DNA of 64,000 nt, taken from positions 1 through 64,000 of the forward strand of contig VXBP01001800.1 in NCBI GenBank assembly GCA_013400115.1, written 5' to 3'. This DNA is from Rhinopomastus cyanomelas (taxonomy: Eukaryota > Chordata > Aves > Bucerotiformes > Rhinopomastidae). The translations under genes and the position numbers were made by a program. Shown here piece by piece: positions 1 through 11,150 of the stretch. Position 1 is the first letter of the stretch; every line of letters starts with the position of its first letter. The notes below the pieces were generated by a model that was not told the origin of the DNA, ran no database searches, and saw only the letters and a list, made by a program, of their open reading frames with translations.

Positions 1-428
1 GATGAAGGAGGTGGAGCACCTCTCTTATGAGAAGAAGCTGAGAGAACTGTGTCTCTTTAGCTTGGAGAAGAGGAGACTGAGGGGTGATCTCATTAATGTC
101 TACAAATATTTGAGGGGTGGTTGTTGGGAGGATGGAGCTGGGCTGTTCTCAGTGTCATGTAGTAATGGGGCAATGATTGTAAGCTGGAACATAGGAGGTT
201 CCACATCAACCTGAGAAGGAACTTCTTCCCAGTGAGGGTGACGGAGCACTGGAACAGGATGCCCAGGGGTGTTGTGGAGTCTCCTTCTCTGGAGATGTTC
301 AAGGCCCGCCTGCATGTGTTCCTGTGTGACTTGGTCTAGGTGATTCTGCTGTGTCAGGGGGATTAGACTAGATGATCTTTTGGGGTCCCTTCCAATCTGT
401 AATGATTCTATGATTCTATGATTCTATG
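1..428 (+). mobile_element. CR1 LINE, 3' end (ATTCTATG-tail family)
   Basis: This is the last part of the CR1 ORF2 with the 3' UTR. The reading frame gives SLEKRRLRGDLINVYKYLRG and, after a frameshift, the usual NRMPRGVVESPSLEMFKA-like end. The 3' UTR has GATTAGACTAGATGATC and the copy ends in three tandem ATTCTATG units at about 404-428. It is 5'-truncated by the window edge, so its real length is unknown. CR1 elements move by target-primed reverse transcription and are usually 5'-truncated. Confidence 0.93.
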
Positions 429-691
429 GTACCTAAAAGTAAAGATTTCGCGCTGAGGCTATGATCAGGAACCACAGCTCTGGAGATGCAGACTAGGCAA
501 GGGAGCCTTCAGGGGATAGATATGTATCTAAAATTTCAGATCTTTGTTTTCTCTTTTATTCTTGTCCTTTCTTTTCAACACTCCAACAGTTCCAAAACAG
601 GTTTTGAAAGTCATTCTTTCCTGACAGGCTACTTTCTCACTCCTAAGCCTCACTTGTGTCTCTCAATCATGTAATTCAGCCCCTCTAGGAA

Positions 692-890
692 GATCATAGG
701 ATCATAGGATGTTAGGGGTTGGAAGGGACCCAAGAGATCATCGAGTCTAACCCCCCTGCCGGAGCAGGACAAAACTATCTAACACAGATCACAGAGGAAC
801 GCATCCAGGCGGGCCTTGAAAGTCCCCAGAGAAGGAGGCTACACAACCTCCCTGGGGAGTCTGTTCCAGTGCTCTGTGACCCTTACAAGA
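692..890 (-). mobile_element. CR1 LINE, short 3' end, minus strand
   Basis: The reverse complement shows the CR1 3' UTR and the last ORF2 codons. On the plus strand it begins with two ATCATAGG units, then TTAGGGGTTGGAAGGGACC and the complement of the end of ORF2 (CCAGAGAAGGAGGCTAC). The tail units differ from ATTCTATG, so this may be an older or different subfamily. About 200 bp, heavily 5'-truncated. Confidence 0.88.
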
Positions 891-1044
891 TCAAGCTGCT
901 TTCCTGCACTTGAAGCAATTTTGTATAGAAATTTCAGAGTTCTCAAACATCTTTGTTAGATTTATTTCAATGTTTTCAAATGATGCAGAATGCAGGCAAA
1001 AGATTGAGTGATCATCTCTGTGAACCTGCATTACAAAATAATCT

Positions 1045-1120
1045 CTGTAATATGGAATGATAAATCCATAGCAAACCAGAAGCTGTAATATGGAACAATA
1101 AATCCATAGCAAACCAGAAA
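1045..1120. repeat. 38-bp tandem duplication
   Basis: Two adjacent copies of a unit starting CTGTAATATGGAA and ending AAACCAGAAG, differing at a few positions. Each unit also contains a small inverted repeat, TATGGA and TCCATA. Confidence 0.85.
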
Positions 1121-2159
1121 ATTAAACATGATCAGGTTGGACAAAAACATCAATACACAACTTAGTGTTAAAGGTTAAAAAACTGAAAGAAATTAAAAAT
1201 AGTGGGTGGCAGAACTGATGTTGGAGAAAATACTCCTGTGCCTGAAAGGTGAGACAAACAAAAGACATCATGTCCTGAAAAGAAGTAATTATCTTCATCT
1301 CACTGTGAACGACAGAAACAGAAACTTCTGGAGGATGAGGCTGAATGTTTGGAGAAACTAGGTTCAGGCTGTTGAACTCTTGCATGCAATTTTTGTCATT
1401 AATTAAATCATCAGGAAGATAAACCACCAAAGATTGCTACTTGAAGAACTTGTGCAGTACAGTTGAGGCAAGTTAGAACAAAGAAGACAAAATTAAGAAA
1501 ACTTCTCACAGATTCCAGATATTAAAGGAAGAGAAGAAAACTTAGGCAGAACATTCACAATCTGGGTGGTGTACTCAGGGAATATCTTGCCAAGGCCAGA
1601 GTAAAGCTGTAAACTGCACACTTGTGTTTAGTGAGAATTTTCCATCTATACTGTTTACCCTGAGGACTCAGAAATAGATTTAGAGCAGGCTGCATGAATT
1701 AGGCTTCTCAGGAAGGAAAGCAGCAAACCTTTTCTATTTAAGGTGACCGCATATAATGCATGATCTTCACTATGCAGTGGTTTACACTGTCTACCCCTGC
1801 TGTGCCATCAGAAAAAAAAAAAAAGACACATTTACCCTCTAGAAGAAGCATGGATTGCCTGTCACATGGCTAATGTGGCATCTGTAGGGTCCAGTTGCCG
1901 CACAGGAGTTAAATGGCTAGTGAGAGCTCAGCATTTCAGACTGTTACAATACTCAGGTACTACACCTGCCTGTAAAGAAATATACTTGGCCCTTAAACCA
2001 CTGTTGTATGGCCACTAGCCTTTTCCATCAGAGGTGTGCAAAAAGGATTGCAGACAGAAATAGACAGGTGGGCTTTTGTGCCACTCTCCCTCTTTATTTT
2101 CATGTCACTGAGGGCAAAGTGTGACTCAGTACCACTTGAGTCCTGATCTGAAGGGAGAG

Positions 2160-2400
2160 GACTGGGATTTGTGCTTTCCCGTGCTCGCCTGTGAACCGAG
2201 CATCTTTGAGGATGCAGATGAGGGCGGATTCCCCCAAAACCGCCAAGGGAGCAGCTGGGAGGCGGCAGGACGCGGCACCGGTAGTGGCCACCGGATGGCA
2301 GCGCCAAGCCCAGCCCGGGAGCAGGAACCGCTCCCCACAGTCACAGTGGCACCTAGGGACAGGAGTCGTGAAGGGACAGTGACCCTGGCTGTCCCTCCAC
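2160..2400. other. CpG-rich patch in intron
   Basis: Within an AT-rich intron this stretch of about 240 bp is G+C rich and has roughly a dozen CpG dinucleotides, with a dense group near 2250-2330 (for example GCGGCAGGACGCGGCACC). It has frames open on both strands but no recognisable protein. It could be a regulatory island or the remnant of a GC-rich repeat. Confidence 0.5.
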
Positions 2401-4593
2401 AGACAAGCAATCCAAGGCTTCAGTTTTTCTTCTAGGAATGGGTGGAAAGATGTTGGTTTTAATGAAAACATCAAATTTTCAATATTTCGACTTTTTTTTC
2501 CTTTACATGCAAGTAGATTTTCGAGCTTTCTGGAGTAACAATAGCAACCAGAAGAGCCAATAGTCAAGATTAATGTCTCACTCTACTGCTTACCACATGG
2601 ATGAGAGCAAATATTTTTTAGAGTCTGCCAGTAGAAAACAACATATTTTTTTTTATTTTTCTTAGATTTTTTAGCACTGAAAGCAGCTTTGTGGAGAAAT
2701 TTATTAATTGCCCTCTAGACTAACTCAAACTTTTGCTTTTGTTCATTTATTTTACCCCTCATAGGAGGGGACACATGTATATGCTCCTGAAGTCTATGCA
2801 TTGCTCATAAATAAACACTGCAAAACTTTGCAATTAGAAGTACGGAGGTTTCATCTCTCTTTTTCCATGGTGTGTCGTCACTTGACCTACTGAGAGTCAC
2901 TAGAAGTTTTCAGATTTGTTTATTGATTTCAGCAACTAATATGTACTATGGAGTCTTACCATGCAGACATCAGTATTTCAAACAACCAAGTGAAAATGTA
3001 AGCAATTTGTTAATATATGGACTATATTAAAATAAATTCTCATCACCCTCAGGGGAAATGTAACACAGTCTCCATGCCAAGCAGGTGTTATTTTTGATTT
3101 TCTTTATTTTTGATTTTCTGTTGACATGGTGCACTAGATCCGCCAAAGTCTTCTTCTGTGCTTATATAACATTTAACATGATGGAGTGTAACTGCTGGTT
3201 AAAACTCTGTAAAGTTTACGAAATTCTGTGAAGTTGTAGCAAACTGAAAGCAAGGTATAGCAGTGCTGCCTGCAGGTAACTACTTTAGAGCTTCTGAAAA
3301 TATTGTACAGAAGAGGCTGTGACAAACTCTGTTTCCAAGGCAAAATATATTCAAGTGAATGCAGTTAGCATTTATGTGTCTGATTCCCAAGTGTTTTCTG
3401 GATAAACAAAGCCACAGAGACAAGCAAACAGCCCCTGTAACCAGCCAAGCTGCAGATGTTATTGTGACAACTAGTGCATCTTTTAGCAAGCTCATGCAAA
3501 GAATTTACACAGTCTGTGCAAATATTTTATATCTGAGCAAGCTTTCTATATTTAAACTAGTATTTCCTATCTAGTGAGTGTTCTGCTATCCTGCCTACAG
3601 TGCCCTTACTGTAAAACACTCCTGTAGAGCTTCCAGTGACATCTCCCATAGGATGCTGCAGAGGGTAAAGGAGGAGCATTGCCTGTAGTACGAAAGAAAT
3701 GAAGGATGGCAACTCATAAAAGACATCAGGATGCTTTACATGGATAAATCCTATGGGTCTGTTTGCAGCAGTTGAATGCTTCAGTAAAAAAGGGGGGTTA
3801 CTGGTTTTAGCCAATTTCCACCCTATTTCCTATTGCCTGTCTGGTGAATTTATTAAAAACCTAACAGGAAGATGAATAGTAAGCATGAATAATATAAAAT
3901 TAATCCTCCTTGTATAGATATTTGCAAACAGCTAAGAGTTTTCTGCATTATCCTTGTATCCTGCTCCTGCATCCTAACACAAGTTTCGGAAATAGCATCA
4001 GTTCTGGAGGATGCTGTGCTCTATGTCCAAGCTCTCCAAGATCATTTTCATTATTTGCCCATGGTCTGAGTTCCTGGAATCTGAGATCAAACTTTTTGCC
4101 TGATGTTTGCCAGTCTAAGAGCCCTCTATTGCTGTCCTTCCCCTTTTTTGGAGGACAAACAACCTTCTTGCTGAGTGAGGATCCCTTTGGGGCAGCCGCT
4201 TTCATATTTTCCCAGTCTTACAATGGTAAAAAAGCCAGTATGTACATACATACAGAACCAGGGTGTCTTTGCTGTGCTCATAATCCCTTCAAAAAAAAGG
4301 GAAAGCAGTAGCTATTTCCTCAGATTTGCTGATGACCCTGAGGCCAAGATCTTGGTGTTCACCGCACCACACTTGGGGCACCTGGGAATACCTTCAGGGA
4401 AGGTGATCACTCTGCCTGTTAGCAGGAGGCATTTTATTGGTTAATTCATTTAGACAGCATTCTGCTCTGTGAGATGGTTTAACCGCACGCTTGTGTTAGT
4501 GATGTTCACATTTATTTGTGATTTTTCGTGTTAGCATCACTATTTTATAGTGATGTTTATTTGTCTGTTTTATTTTAACCTCTTGTTAAGCAG

Positions 4594-4761
4594 ACTCATG
4601 GGATTCTGTTCAGAGAACTAAAGATGTCTCCCCTCAGCTAAACCAAGCCACTATCATTGACCTCCACCCTTCCTCAACTTACAACATTCGTATGTATGCC
4701 AAGAATCGCATCGGCAAGAGCGAGGCCAGCAATGAGCTCACCATCACTACTGATGAAGCAG
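4594..4761 (+). CDS. DSCAM: DSCAM exon: second half of FN3 domain 1
   Basis: Internal exon of 168 bp: 55 whole codons plus split codons at both ends (phase 1 in, phase 1 out). It reads SWDSVQRTKDVSPQLNQ and later RMYAKNRIGKSEASNEL, which I recognise as vertebrate DSCAM rather than DSCAML1. It supplies the C-terminal half of FN3-1, with the F-strand tyrosine in STYNIRMYA and the closing strand ELTITTDEA. DSCAM is a single-pass neuronal Ig/FN3 adhesion receptor used in homophilic recognition, self-avoidance, laminar targeting and netrin response. The donor is GCAG|GTATAC and the final G completes the Ala codon with the next exon. The acceptor is a tandem AAGCAG, so a 3-nt shift in exon start is possible. 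The first half of FN3-1 must lie upstream of the window. Confidence 0.96.
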
Positions 4762-5437
4762 GTATACTCTGGCTTTGTAGCATGTAAATTGTGCTGGGAA
4801 ATAAATTGCTCTTTTGTTTGAGGAAGCTTTACCTGAAACATTGCTTATGTTGCTGAGGCACATCAGAAGAAATACTAAATTGTTCCCATAAAAAATTGTG
4901 ACATTTGTGACTTTATTGCGCAGACCCGTAATTAAAGCCATTCAGTGTCATCTAGTGGTCAGAGTAGACATTGTGCTCCAAAGTTTCAGCCTAGGACTTG
5001 GGAAATGGAACACCTGTGTCTAGTCAGGCAACTCAATCCAAAATCCCTAATTTTAGTTATGGTTCCTGCTCTGTGGGTCTTGTGGATTTTCTTAGATGCT
5101 CAGATATTACTCTAGGTGACTAATGTAAGGTACCCCTATTTGAGAACATTAATAAAATCTTCCTTTGACTGTTCCATCCCATAACCCACCCACCATTTAG
5201 CTTTCTAATGGCTGCATAAGTCAGTTGGCTGTCATTAGTTAACATCAGCCCCCTGTTCTTTGCTGCCATGTATTCTACGTCATTTCTATAACTGGAGGAC
5301 TGTGTGGACATTTTCACTCTGGTGGCTGGAGCCACTCTTTTACGTACTCGGATAACTGCCTTCCAGAGCTGTGTTATTTTTGAAGTGTCAGATGGGTAAG
5401 GAAAGCACAACCGTGTCCATGATGCCACATCCCAACC

Positions 5438-5932
5438 TGTTGCAGTTGCTAAACTAGCTGCTCTTAAGATGGCAGCGATGGCAGCAGGGCGTATGCAGGC
5501 CCTGCAGCTCCACATATCCAGCAGGAGCTGTTTTGCGGTCCCTTGGGTTCCAAATGTGCAGGAGGTGAAGATACAGGGGCCTCTCGGCTCCCTGGGACCT
5601 GCAGAAGTCGTCCTTGAAGATAGGGAGAAAAGCTAAACAATGCCAAGTAAGGTAAAAAAGAGTGCGTTCTGTGACACCATTGGACAGAGAGAAGAGCAGA
5701 GAGTGATAACTGTAGTGAAGAAGATTGGTGGTGGTACGATAAGGGAAACTATATTAAGTGTGTATTTCTTCTAATAAAAGCCATTTGCTGCTGACCATAT
5801 TGGTGTTTGAGTGGTACGCGAATGGTCCGGGTAATGCGGGGCCGAAGGAGCCGGGCATAGAGAAACCTGAAAGCCGTCAAGCCAACTCGCTGGATGTGGA
5901 CTGCAACTTAGGCTATCCGAGGCACTGCAACA
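5438..5932 (+). repeat. Long terminal repeat (complete copy)
   Basis: Begins TG and ends CA, directly followed by TC and a primer-binding-site-like sequence, which sets its right end. An AATAAA at 5773-5778 lies about 155 bp before the end, in the expected place for the R region. A TATA-like ACTATATTAAG lies at about 5748-5758. The U5-like part is CpG rich. Confidence 0.7.
5773..5778 (+). terminator. Polyadenylation signal of the LTR
   Basis: AATAAA followed by AGCC, inside the LTR upstream of the U5-like region. In sense orientation within DSCAM, so it could in principle cause premature polyadenylation of the host transcript. Confidence 0.55.
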
Positions 5933-5934
5933 TC

Positions 5935-5952
5935 TGGCACCCGAACAGGGAC
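5935..5952 (+). promoter_or_regulatory. Retroviral primer-binding site (tRNA-Lys-like)
   Basis: The 18-mer TGGCACCCGAACAGGGAC starts 2 bp after the CA of the LTR. From memory it differs at one base from the site complementary to the 3' end of tRNA-Lys(UUU). It begins TGG, as required to pair with the CCA end of a tRNA. A different tRNA with that one-base change could be the real primer. Confidence 0.7.
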
Positions 5953-6041
5953 CTCGGTCTCTGGAACGAGGACTCGTGCTCTGCGCAGGGACTGGTCTCT
6001 GGGAACAGGGACGGGTCCCTGGGCAGGGCCCTGTCCTCTGA

Positions 6042-6140
6042 GCAAAACAGCTCCTGCTGGATATGTGGAGCTGCAGGGCCTGCATACGCCCTGCTGCCGT
6101 CACCTCCATCTTAAGAGCAGCTAGTTTAGCAACTACAACA
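6042..6140 (-). repeat. Inverted copy of the LTR 5' terminus
   Basis: Reverse complement of 5438-5536 over 99 bp, with 5 differences that I can count by eye, four of them clustered in a 9-bp stretch. It supplies the right-hand end of the insertion, so both ends of the element are the same LTR terminus. Confidence 0.85.
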
Positions 6141-8861
6141 CCAACCCAAGTCCTACATGTTACATTTGTCATTAAAAAAGACTTAAGGGTGAAAAGAGGA
6201 GGCTTGCAGCTCCCTTCAGCAATTAGGAATGGAAATGCAGAATGGCTACGAATACTTCTGCCAGGCCAACGACGCAATTAAATACAATGTGCAAACATAT
6301 CAAGAGTAACTCAAGCAGCTTCAACACCCTTAGCCCACGGAAACTGAATGCCGTTACTCTGAAAAGTCTTGACCAGAAAGGAGCTTCATCATTTATATTT
6401 GAAAATACATTTTTATCTTGTTAATTTTGTTTTGTCTTTTATGCTAAAGTAGTAGTGCATCCTTCTTTGGAGATTTTGAGAGGAAAACCACATGCATTAT
6501 ATCTGGGTGTCAGTGAAAAACCCTACTTCTTCAAGATAATCTAGGCTTTGAACACTCAATGACTGATTTTCAGTTCACCTCATATGAATAGGTGTGTGTA
6601 ATTGCCGCTCATTGTATCTGTGGGTGAATTTACTACAACGAAATCATACCTCTAGTTAGAAGAACATGATTTTGTCTCCGAGGAACTTTCTGAATAAGAA
6701 CAGGACCAAGAGCAAAGCAGGAAAGCAGGAGACAACATGGGCTGCCTTTCTTTTTTCACCAAGTGTCTTTTTTATCCTTGTAGATGGAAAGCCTTCATTG
6801 AACAGTTTTATTAATGCTGAAGAGTTTCTTTGCAAAATATTTATCATTTAACCAGGGGTGTTCTCTTCCTTTGTTCAATGAAAATATGAATTCACTAAAG
6901 AAAACAAACTATCAGTTCTTCTGGCTACCATCATCTGCATCCCAAAAATCCACATTCTTCCTCATGCATATACATCAAAATAGAGAGGTGGGTCTTGGAT
7001 CTACTGTCTCATTCTCTCTAATTCACACTTGCTTGGAAAATTTCTTACTTGCCAAATTTTTCCTGACTGATAATTATGTTGTCAGCATCAGCAGCTTGTC
7101 TTGAAATTAAAAAAACAATACAGATTCCTCATGAACAGGGTAGAACCTTAACTTCATGTTTTATTCAGGTCTTTGTAACTAAGTTTCAGAACAACTGATC
7201 TTTTTGTTGTTGTCTTTCAAGGACTCATTTATTTGGATGAGTCTGTATTCAGTTTGGATGAAACTATTCAGAAGTCACTGACCTCCCTAGGTAACAATTG
7301 GAAGAGAGGAGGTCTGGCTGAGGCAGTGTGTGATGTATGTCTCCTGGGTTTTGATTTCAGATGGTGTCTAAAGTACAGGAGCATCATCTATTTGATGCCT
7401 GTTTATTTCTCCTCTCTGCTTTTACAATAGGAAATGGAGAATAGTGTGGGTGCAGGGAATAAGACAAGGTAATGATAAGGGGGCTAAATAAAGGTCCAAG
7501 GAGGACAATGTGAAACCTAACTGACTCAAACCACGCTAATGGCAAGGGTTTGGAGTTTGTGTATCACTTATTACAGTGACTTGAGTCACTCAGCACTAGC
7601 AATTAAAAAGAAAAATGTAAAGGGTCTCTGTGGTAAAACAATAATCAAGCATGGCATGATTTCAAAGATTAAAGTCCACATTTTTCCCCTCTGTGCAGCC
7701 ACAGTTAGGTCCTGTGTTGGAAAACAGCCGGCAAGGACACGTGTTTGTTAACTCTTGTCAGAAAAACAAAAGCATTATACTGAAATCCACAGAGGAAGCT
7801 GGGTTGTCTGAGTTTTCTTTATGTCTTTGTCAAAAAGTCCATATGACAGAAAGGATCTAAAGTAAAATACTTAAAATTTCACTATGATATGCTGGGAATC
7901 ATCAGTTACTCCGTTCTGCAAAAGCATTTGTGGTCTTTCAAGAAAAAGTCAAGATTTTTAAGGAGCACATTTAAAGCTCATATTTAGAATCAAATGCTTA
8001 GCTCAAATTCCACATTATTGTGCTGTAGCCAGAGAAATGGCATTCTTGTTTGTCAACAGGGTGACAGAATCAAGGGCAGAATTCAAAAAAATTCATAGAA
8101 ATCTCACTTTTTCCAGTGGAATTTTCCTCCTCTCCTTCCTGTGCTTCAACACAAGGGGAAAGAAAATAAAGTTCTTTCAACCATTGGAAATTTCCCATAT
8201 AAAGGACAGTCAAGAATGTCACAGAATAAGGCAGCTTTAATAACTCAAACATTTTATAGGCTGTGTTCTGGTCTCTCTGCTTCCATCAGTTACAGCAAAA
8301 TATTCTGGTTTCATTCACCATTGTTGTAATGTACTGCTGCTCCACCTCTAACAGCCTCATCTCACCCTTTTTATTGCTTTATTTCCTTTGTCATGCTATT
8401 AAATGTAATTCAATACATTTTACTGAGGCCATATTCTGCATTAAGTGAAGCCTTTACCCCGGCTCAGGATTACACCATTCCTTTCTTCAGACCTTTCTTT
8501 TACAATGATTTACCTTGCTGAGCAAGCAATTTTCTTCACACCTCTCTGTTCAATCCCAGTCAATTCTTAATATGCTTTGCAGTTTCCCAGCTGACAGGTA
8601 GATTCCTCTAGACTCAGGACCTTGTTTTTCATTCATTTAAAGCATCCTGCACAGCCTTAGCAGTGCATCAATAGTAAATGAAACTCCTTCTGACTCAGAC
8701 AGGAGCTGCAGTGTGTTTTTTCCATCTAGCAGTTTGTTTTGTTTTGGTTTGTTTTATTTTTCCCAGGCTGGGCCTGTTCGTCTGGTGACATAACATTTGA
8801 AGTGTTGAATCCTGTGTGATGTGAGTCACAATTTTGATGCATCACTCTTCTCTCTTTGCAG

Positions 8862-8932
8862 CTCCTGACGGTCCACCCCAGGATGTCCAACTTGAGCCTA
8901 TTTCTTCACAAAGCATTAGGGTCACCTGGAAG
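8862..8932 (+). CDS. DSCAM: DSCAM exon: first part of FN3 domain 2
   Basis: Short 71-bp exon, 2 bases completing the split Ala codon plus 23 codons, ending in phase 0. It encodes PDGPPQDVQLEPISSQS and then IRVTWK, the A and B strands of FN3-2 with the conserved core tryptophan next to the 3' border. The acceptor follows a pyrimidine tract (TTCTCTCTTTGCAG) and the donor is AAG|GTAAAT. It joins in frame to APKKHLQNG of the next exon, and the joined VTWKAPKKHLQNG is a strongly conserved DSCAM stretch. Confidence 0.96.
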
Positions 8933-9584
8933 GTAAATAGACTCTGAAAGTATTTTGATGCGGACAATGAGGTTTCATTGATGGGAGTATTACTGCAACT
9001 CCAAATTGGTTATTATTTGGTGGAGAGATCTTGCAAATACCTTTGACAATAAGTCTTTTACTGGCCATTAATCCTGATGCATTATGCAAAGAAAGAACTT
9101 TCATTGGAGAATAATAGCAGCAGCTGCTTACCTGTACTGATGGCAGTAGTGTTTTCTCCTTCCTTTTGATTTCAGAGATAAAGCTATGTGCTTGGAAAAT
9201 CAGTATTCACAGGATTTCACTGTCATGTTTTTGTCAGAATTTCCCCAAACCATTGAGGCCAGTGGGAGACTTTTTCCATTGCAATGGACTTTAGGACCAA
9301 ACTTCAGTAAATGCACATCTGCACAGAGAGAAAAGTAGTGTCTCATGACAGTAAAGAATTGATGAAACAATGGTTTTGTGCTATGTACTGCTTCTACATT
9401 GTAGTGGACAGAATAAAGTTATCCAATTACAGTAAAGTAATCTCAAAAATGAATGGCAGTTTACAATTACATTGATAATTTCATGTGTTTCAGGTTCTGA
9501 AAGATGTATTAAGTGCTGGAGTAGGATGGTGGCATAATACTCATTAATTTCTATAGTAATTTTAGTTACTCCTGAAAATGTGCA

Positions 9585-9626
9585 TTGTCCCATGGTAATT
9601 GTCCCATGACAGTTGTCCCATGACAT
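9585..9626. repeat. Three tandem copies of a 14-mer
   Basis: TTGTCCCATG followed by GTAA, ACAG and ACAT, three times in a row without interruption. A small minisatellite. Confidence 0.85.
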
Positions 9627-10564
9627 GGACCATCCAGAAAGTCAGGGTAGTAGCAGTGACCTGCTGCTTATTATCCATATAAATAACTGTGGACTGCATT
9701 TCTTTTTAATTATTTATACATTAAATAACCAGGAAGATCCTTTGTTAATTTTGAATTGGTTCCTAAAAGGACACCTTTCTACTGCACATGATCTCTGTAC
9801 AGTGCAGGTTGACATGTACAGTGCATGTCTGACTATTTGTTAAGTAGCTCAACGGTGTTTAAGAATGCTGCATTAAAGATTTTGACTGCATGAGACATTT
9901 TGGAATGAAGCTTCAAAAGTAGTAGTCTTTAGCAGTCCTCATATAGACAGGTCATAAATCATCTTCGATTTCATTCACATCTTAAATTTATGTAAGGTTG
10001 GTTTTCATCAAATGGTTTCTAAAAATGAAACACATGATCACTAGCCATGGTTTTGCCTGGTGGCTGAATGTACTTAGAAAAGGCGCACAAGGAGCATGCA
10101 TTTAAATGCAATACAATCAGCAGAGCAAAGGAAGTAGCTATTGAAGTCATGCAGACAGTACAATGATTTTCAATAATTGAAATAAATGCTTAATGGGTTG
10201 TTTTTTTCTAAAGCACTCATGAAGTGTGACTGCCACCAGACCTTGCTGCCTATAAACTCCAAACCTCTATGCATGAACATGGTTTTAATGCATGTAAGGG
10301 TAGGGATACTGAAAAGCTTTGCCTTTTTTTTTTAAGGATCAATTTGGGAGATATTTTCATAACCAACAAAAGAAGATAGACACCATTGGTTCACTACTGG
10401 AGTTTATAGCTGCCATGTGTGATTCTGAAGATTTGCCATTAAATTTTATAGATGCAGATGTGTTCAGGCAACTACTGGACAAATTAAATTCCCACGCCTA
10501 CATTTTAATAATGTTTTCTGAAATATCATTCAGTTTGTACTTCCAGAACACTTCAAGTGCAGCT

Positions 10565-11150
10565 TAGCGTTCTTATCCCTAGGTATTGTCTGAGAAGTAG
10601 GATCATATCAGAGCACTCAGCTTGCTCCCTGAAATGCCTGTACACCAATGCATGCAGCATGGGGAATAAGCAGGAGGAGTTAGAAATCTGTGTCCAGTCA
10701 GGCGGTTATGATTTGGTAGCGATTATGGAGACCTGGTGGGACAGCTCGCATGACTGGAATGTGGCCATGGATGGCTACGTCCTTTTTAGAAGGGACAGGT
10801 CAGCAAGGCGGGGTGGAGGAGTTGCCCTCTATGTGAGACAACAACTGGAATGCATTGCGTTCTGTCCAGGGACAGAAGAGGAGAGAGTTGAGAGTTTGTG
10901 GGTGAGGATTAAGGGGCGGGCTGGCATGGGTGACACTGTTGTGGGTGTCTATTACAGACCTCCAGATCAGACTGAGGAAGTTGATGAAGTCTTCTACAGC
11001 CAGCTGGCAGCAGCCTCACAGCTACAGGCCCTGGTTCTCATGGGGGATTTTAACTACCCAGGTATCTTCTGGAAGACCCACTCAGCCAGCCACCCAGAGT
11101 CCAGAAGGTTCCTTAAGTGCATTGGTGACAATTTCCTGATGCAGATGGTG
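10565..11150 (+). pseudogene. CR1 ORF2 endonuclease domain (partial)
   Basis: About 195 codons open without a stop, covering most of the AP-endonuclease-like domain that nicks target DNA in CR1 retrotransposition. Motifs in order: TNA near the start, METWW with the metal-binding Glu, RRGGGVALY, YYRPP and GDFN with the catalytic Asp/Asn. The final SDH-type motif of the family is not reached because the sequence breaks at 11153. This is a transposon fragment rather than a host gene. Confidence 0.88.

Larger units (their letters stand above)
1..4593 (+). other. DSCAM: DSCAM intron (3' part, runs in from the left edge)
   Basis: Intronic sequence upstream of the first exon seen. It holds a CR1 3' end at 1-428, a minus-strand CR1 end at 692-890, a 38-bp tandem duplication at 1045-1120 and a CpG-rich patch at about 2160-2400. 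From 2420 to 4590 I see only AT-rich unique-looking sequence with no exon or recognisable repeat. Confidence 0.9.
5438..6140 (+). mobile_element. LTR retroelement remnant with inverted LTR ends
   Basis: A 703-bp insertion flanked by the 6-bp direct repeat CCAACC (5432-5437 and 6141-6146). It starts TGTTGCAGTTGCTAAAC and ends with the inverse, GTTTAGCAACTACAACA. Positions 5438-5932 form a plausible complete LTR (TG...CA, 495 bp, AATAAA at 5773-5778), followed by the spacer TC, a primer-binding-site-like 18-mer at 5935-5952 and about 90 bp of leader. The last 99 bp (6042-6140) are the reverse complement of the first 99 bp (5438-5536), with 5 mismatches. No gag, pol or env remains. Terminal inverted repeats would also fit a DNA transposon, but the primer site and polyadenylation signal favour a retroviral origin. 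Confidence 0.78.
4762..8861 (+). other. DSCAM: DSCAM intron between the FN3-1 and FN3-2 exons
   Basis: 4.1-kb phase-1 intron. It contains the inverted-end LTR element at 5438-6140. From 6150 to 8860 it is AT-rich with no recognised gene or mobile element. Confidence 0.9.

Noticed and set aside
5438..6140. A DNA transposon with 99-bp terminal inverted repeats
   Set aside because: Possible from the ends alone, but the primer-binding-site-like 18-mer 2 bp after a CA, the AATAAA and the TG...CA borders fit an LTR better. Kept as an alternative in the finding.
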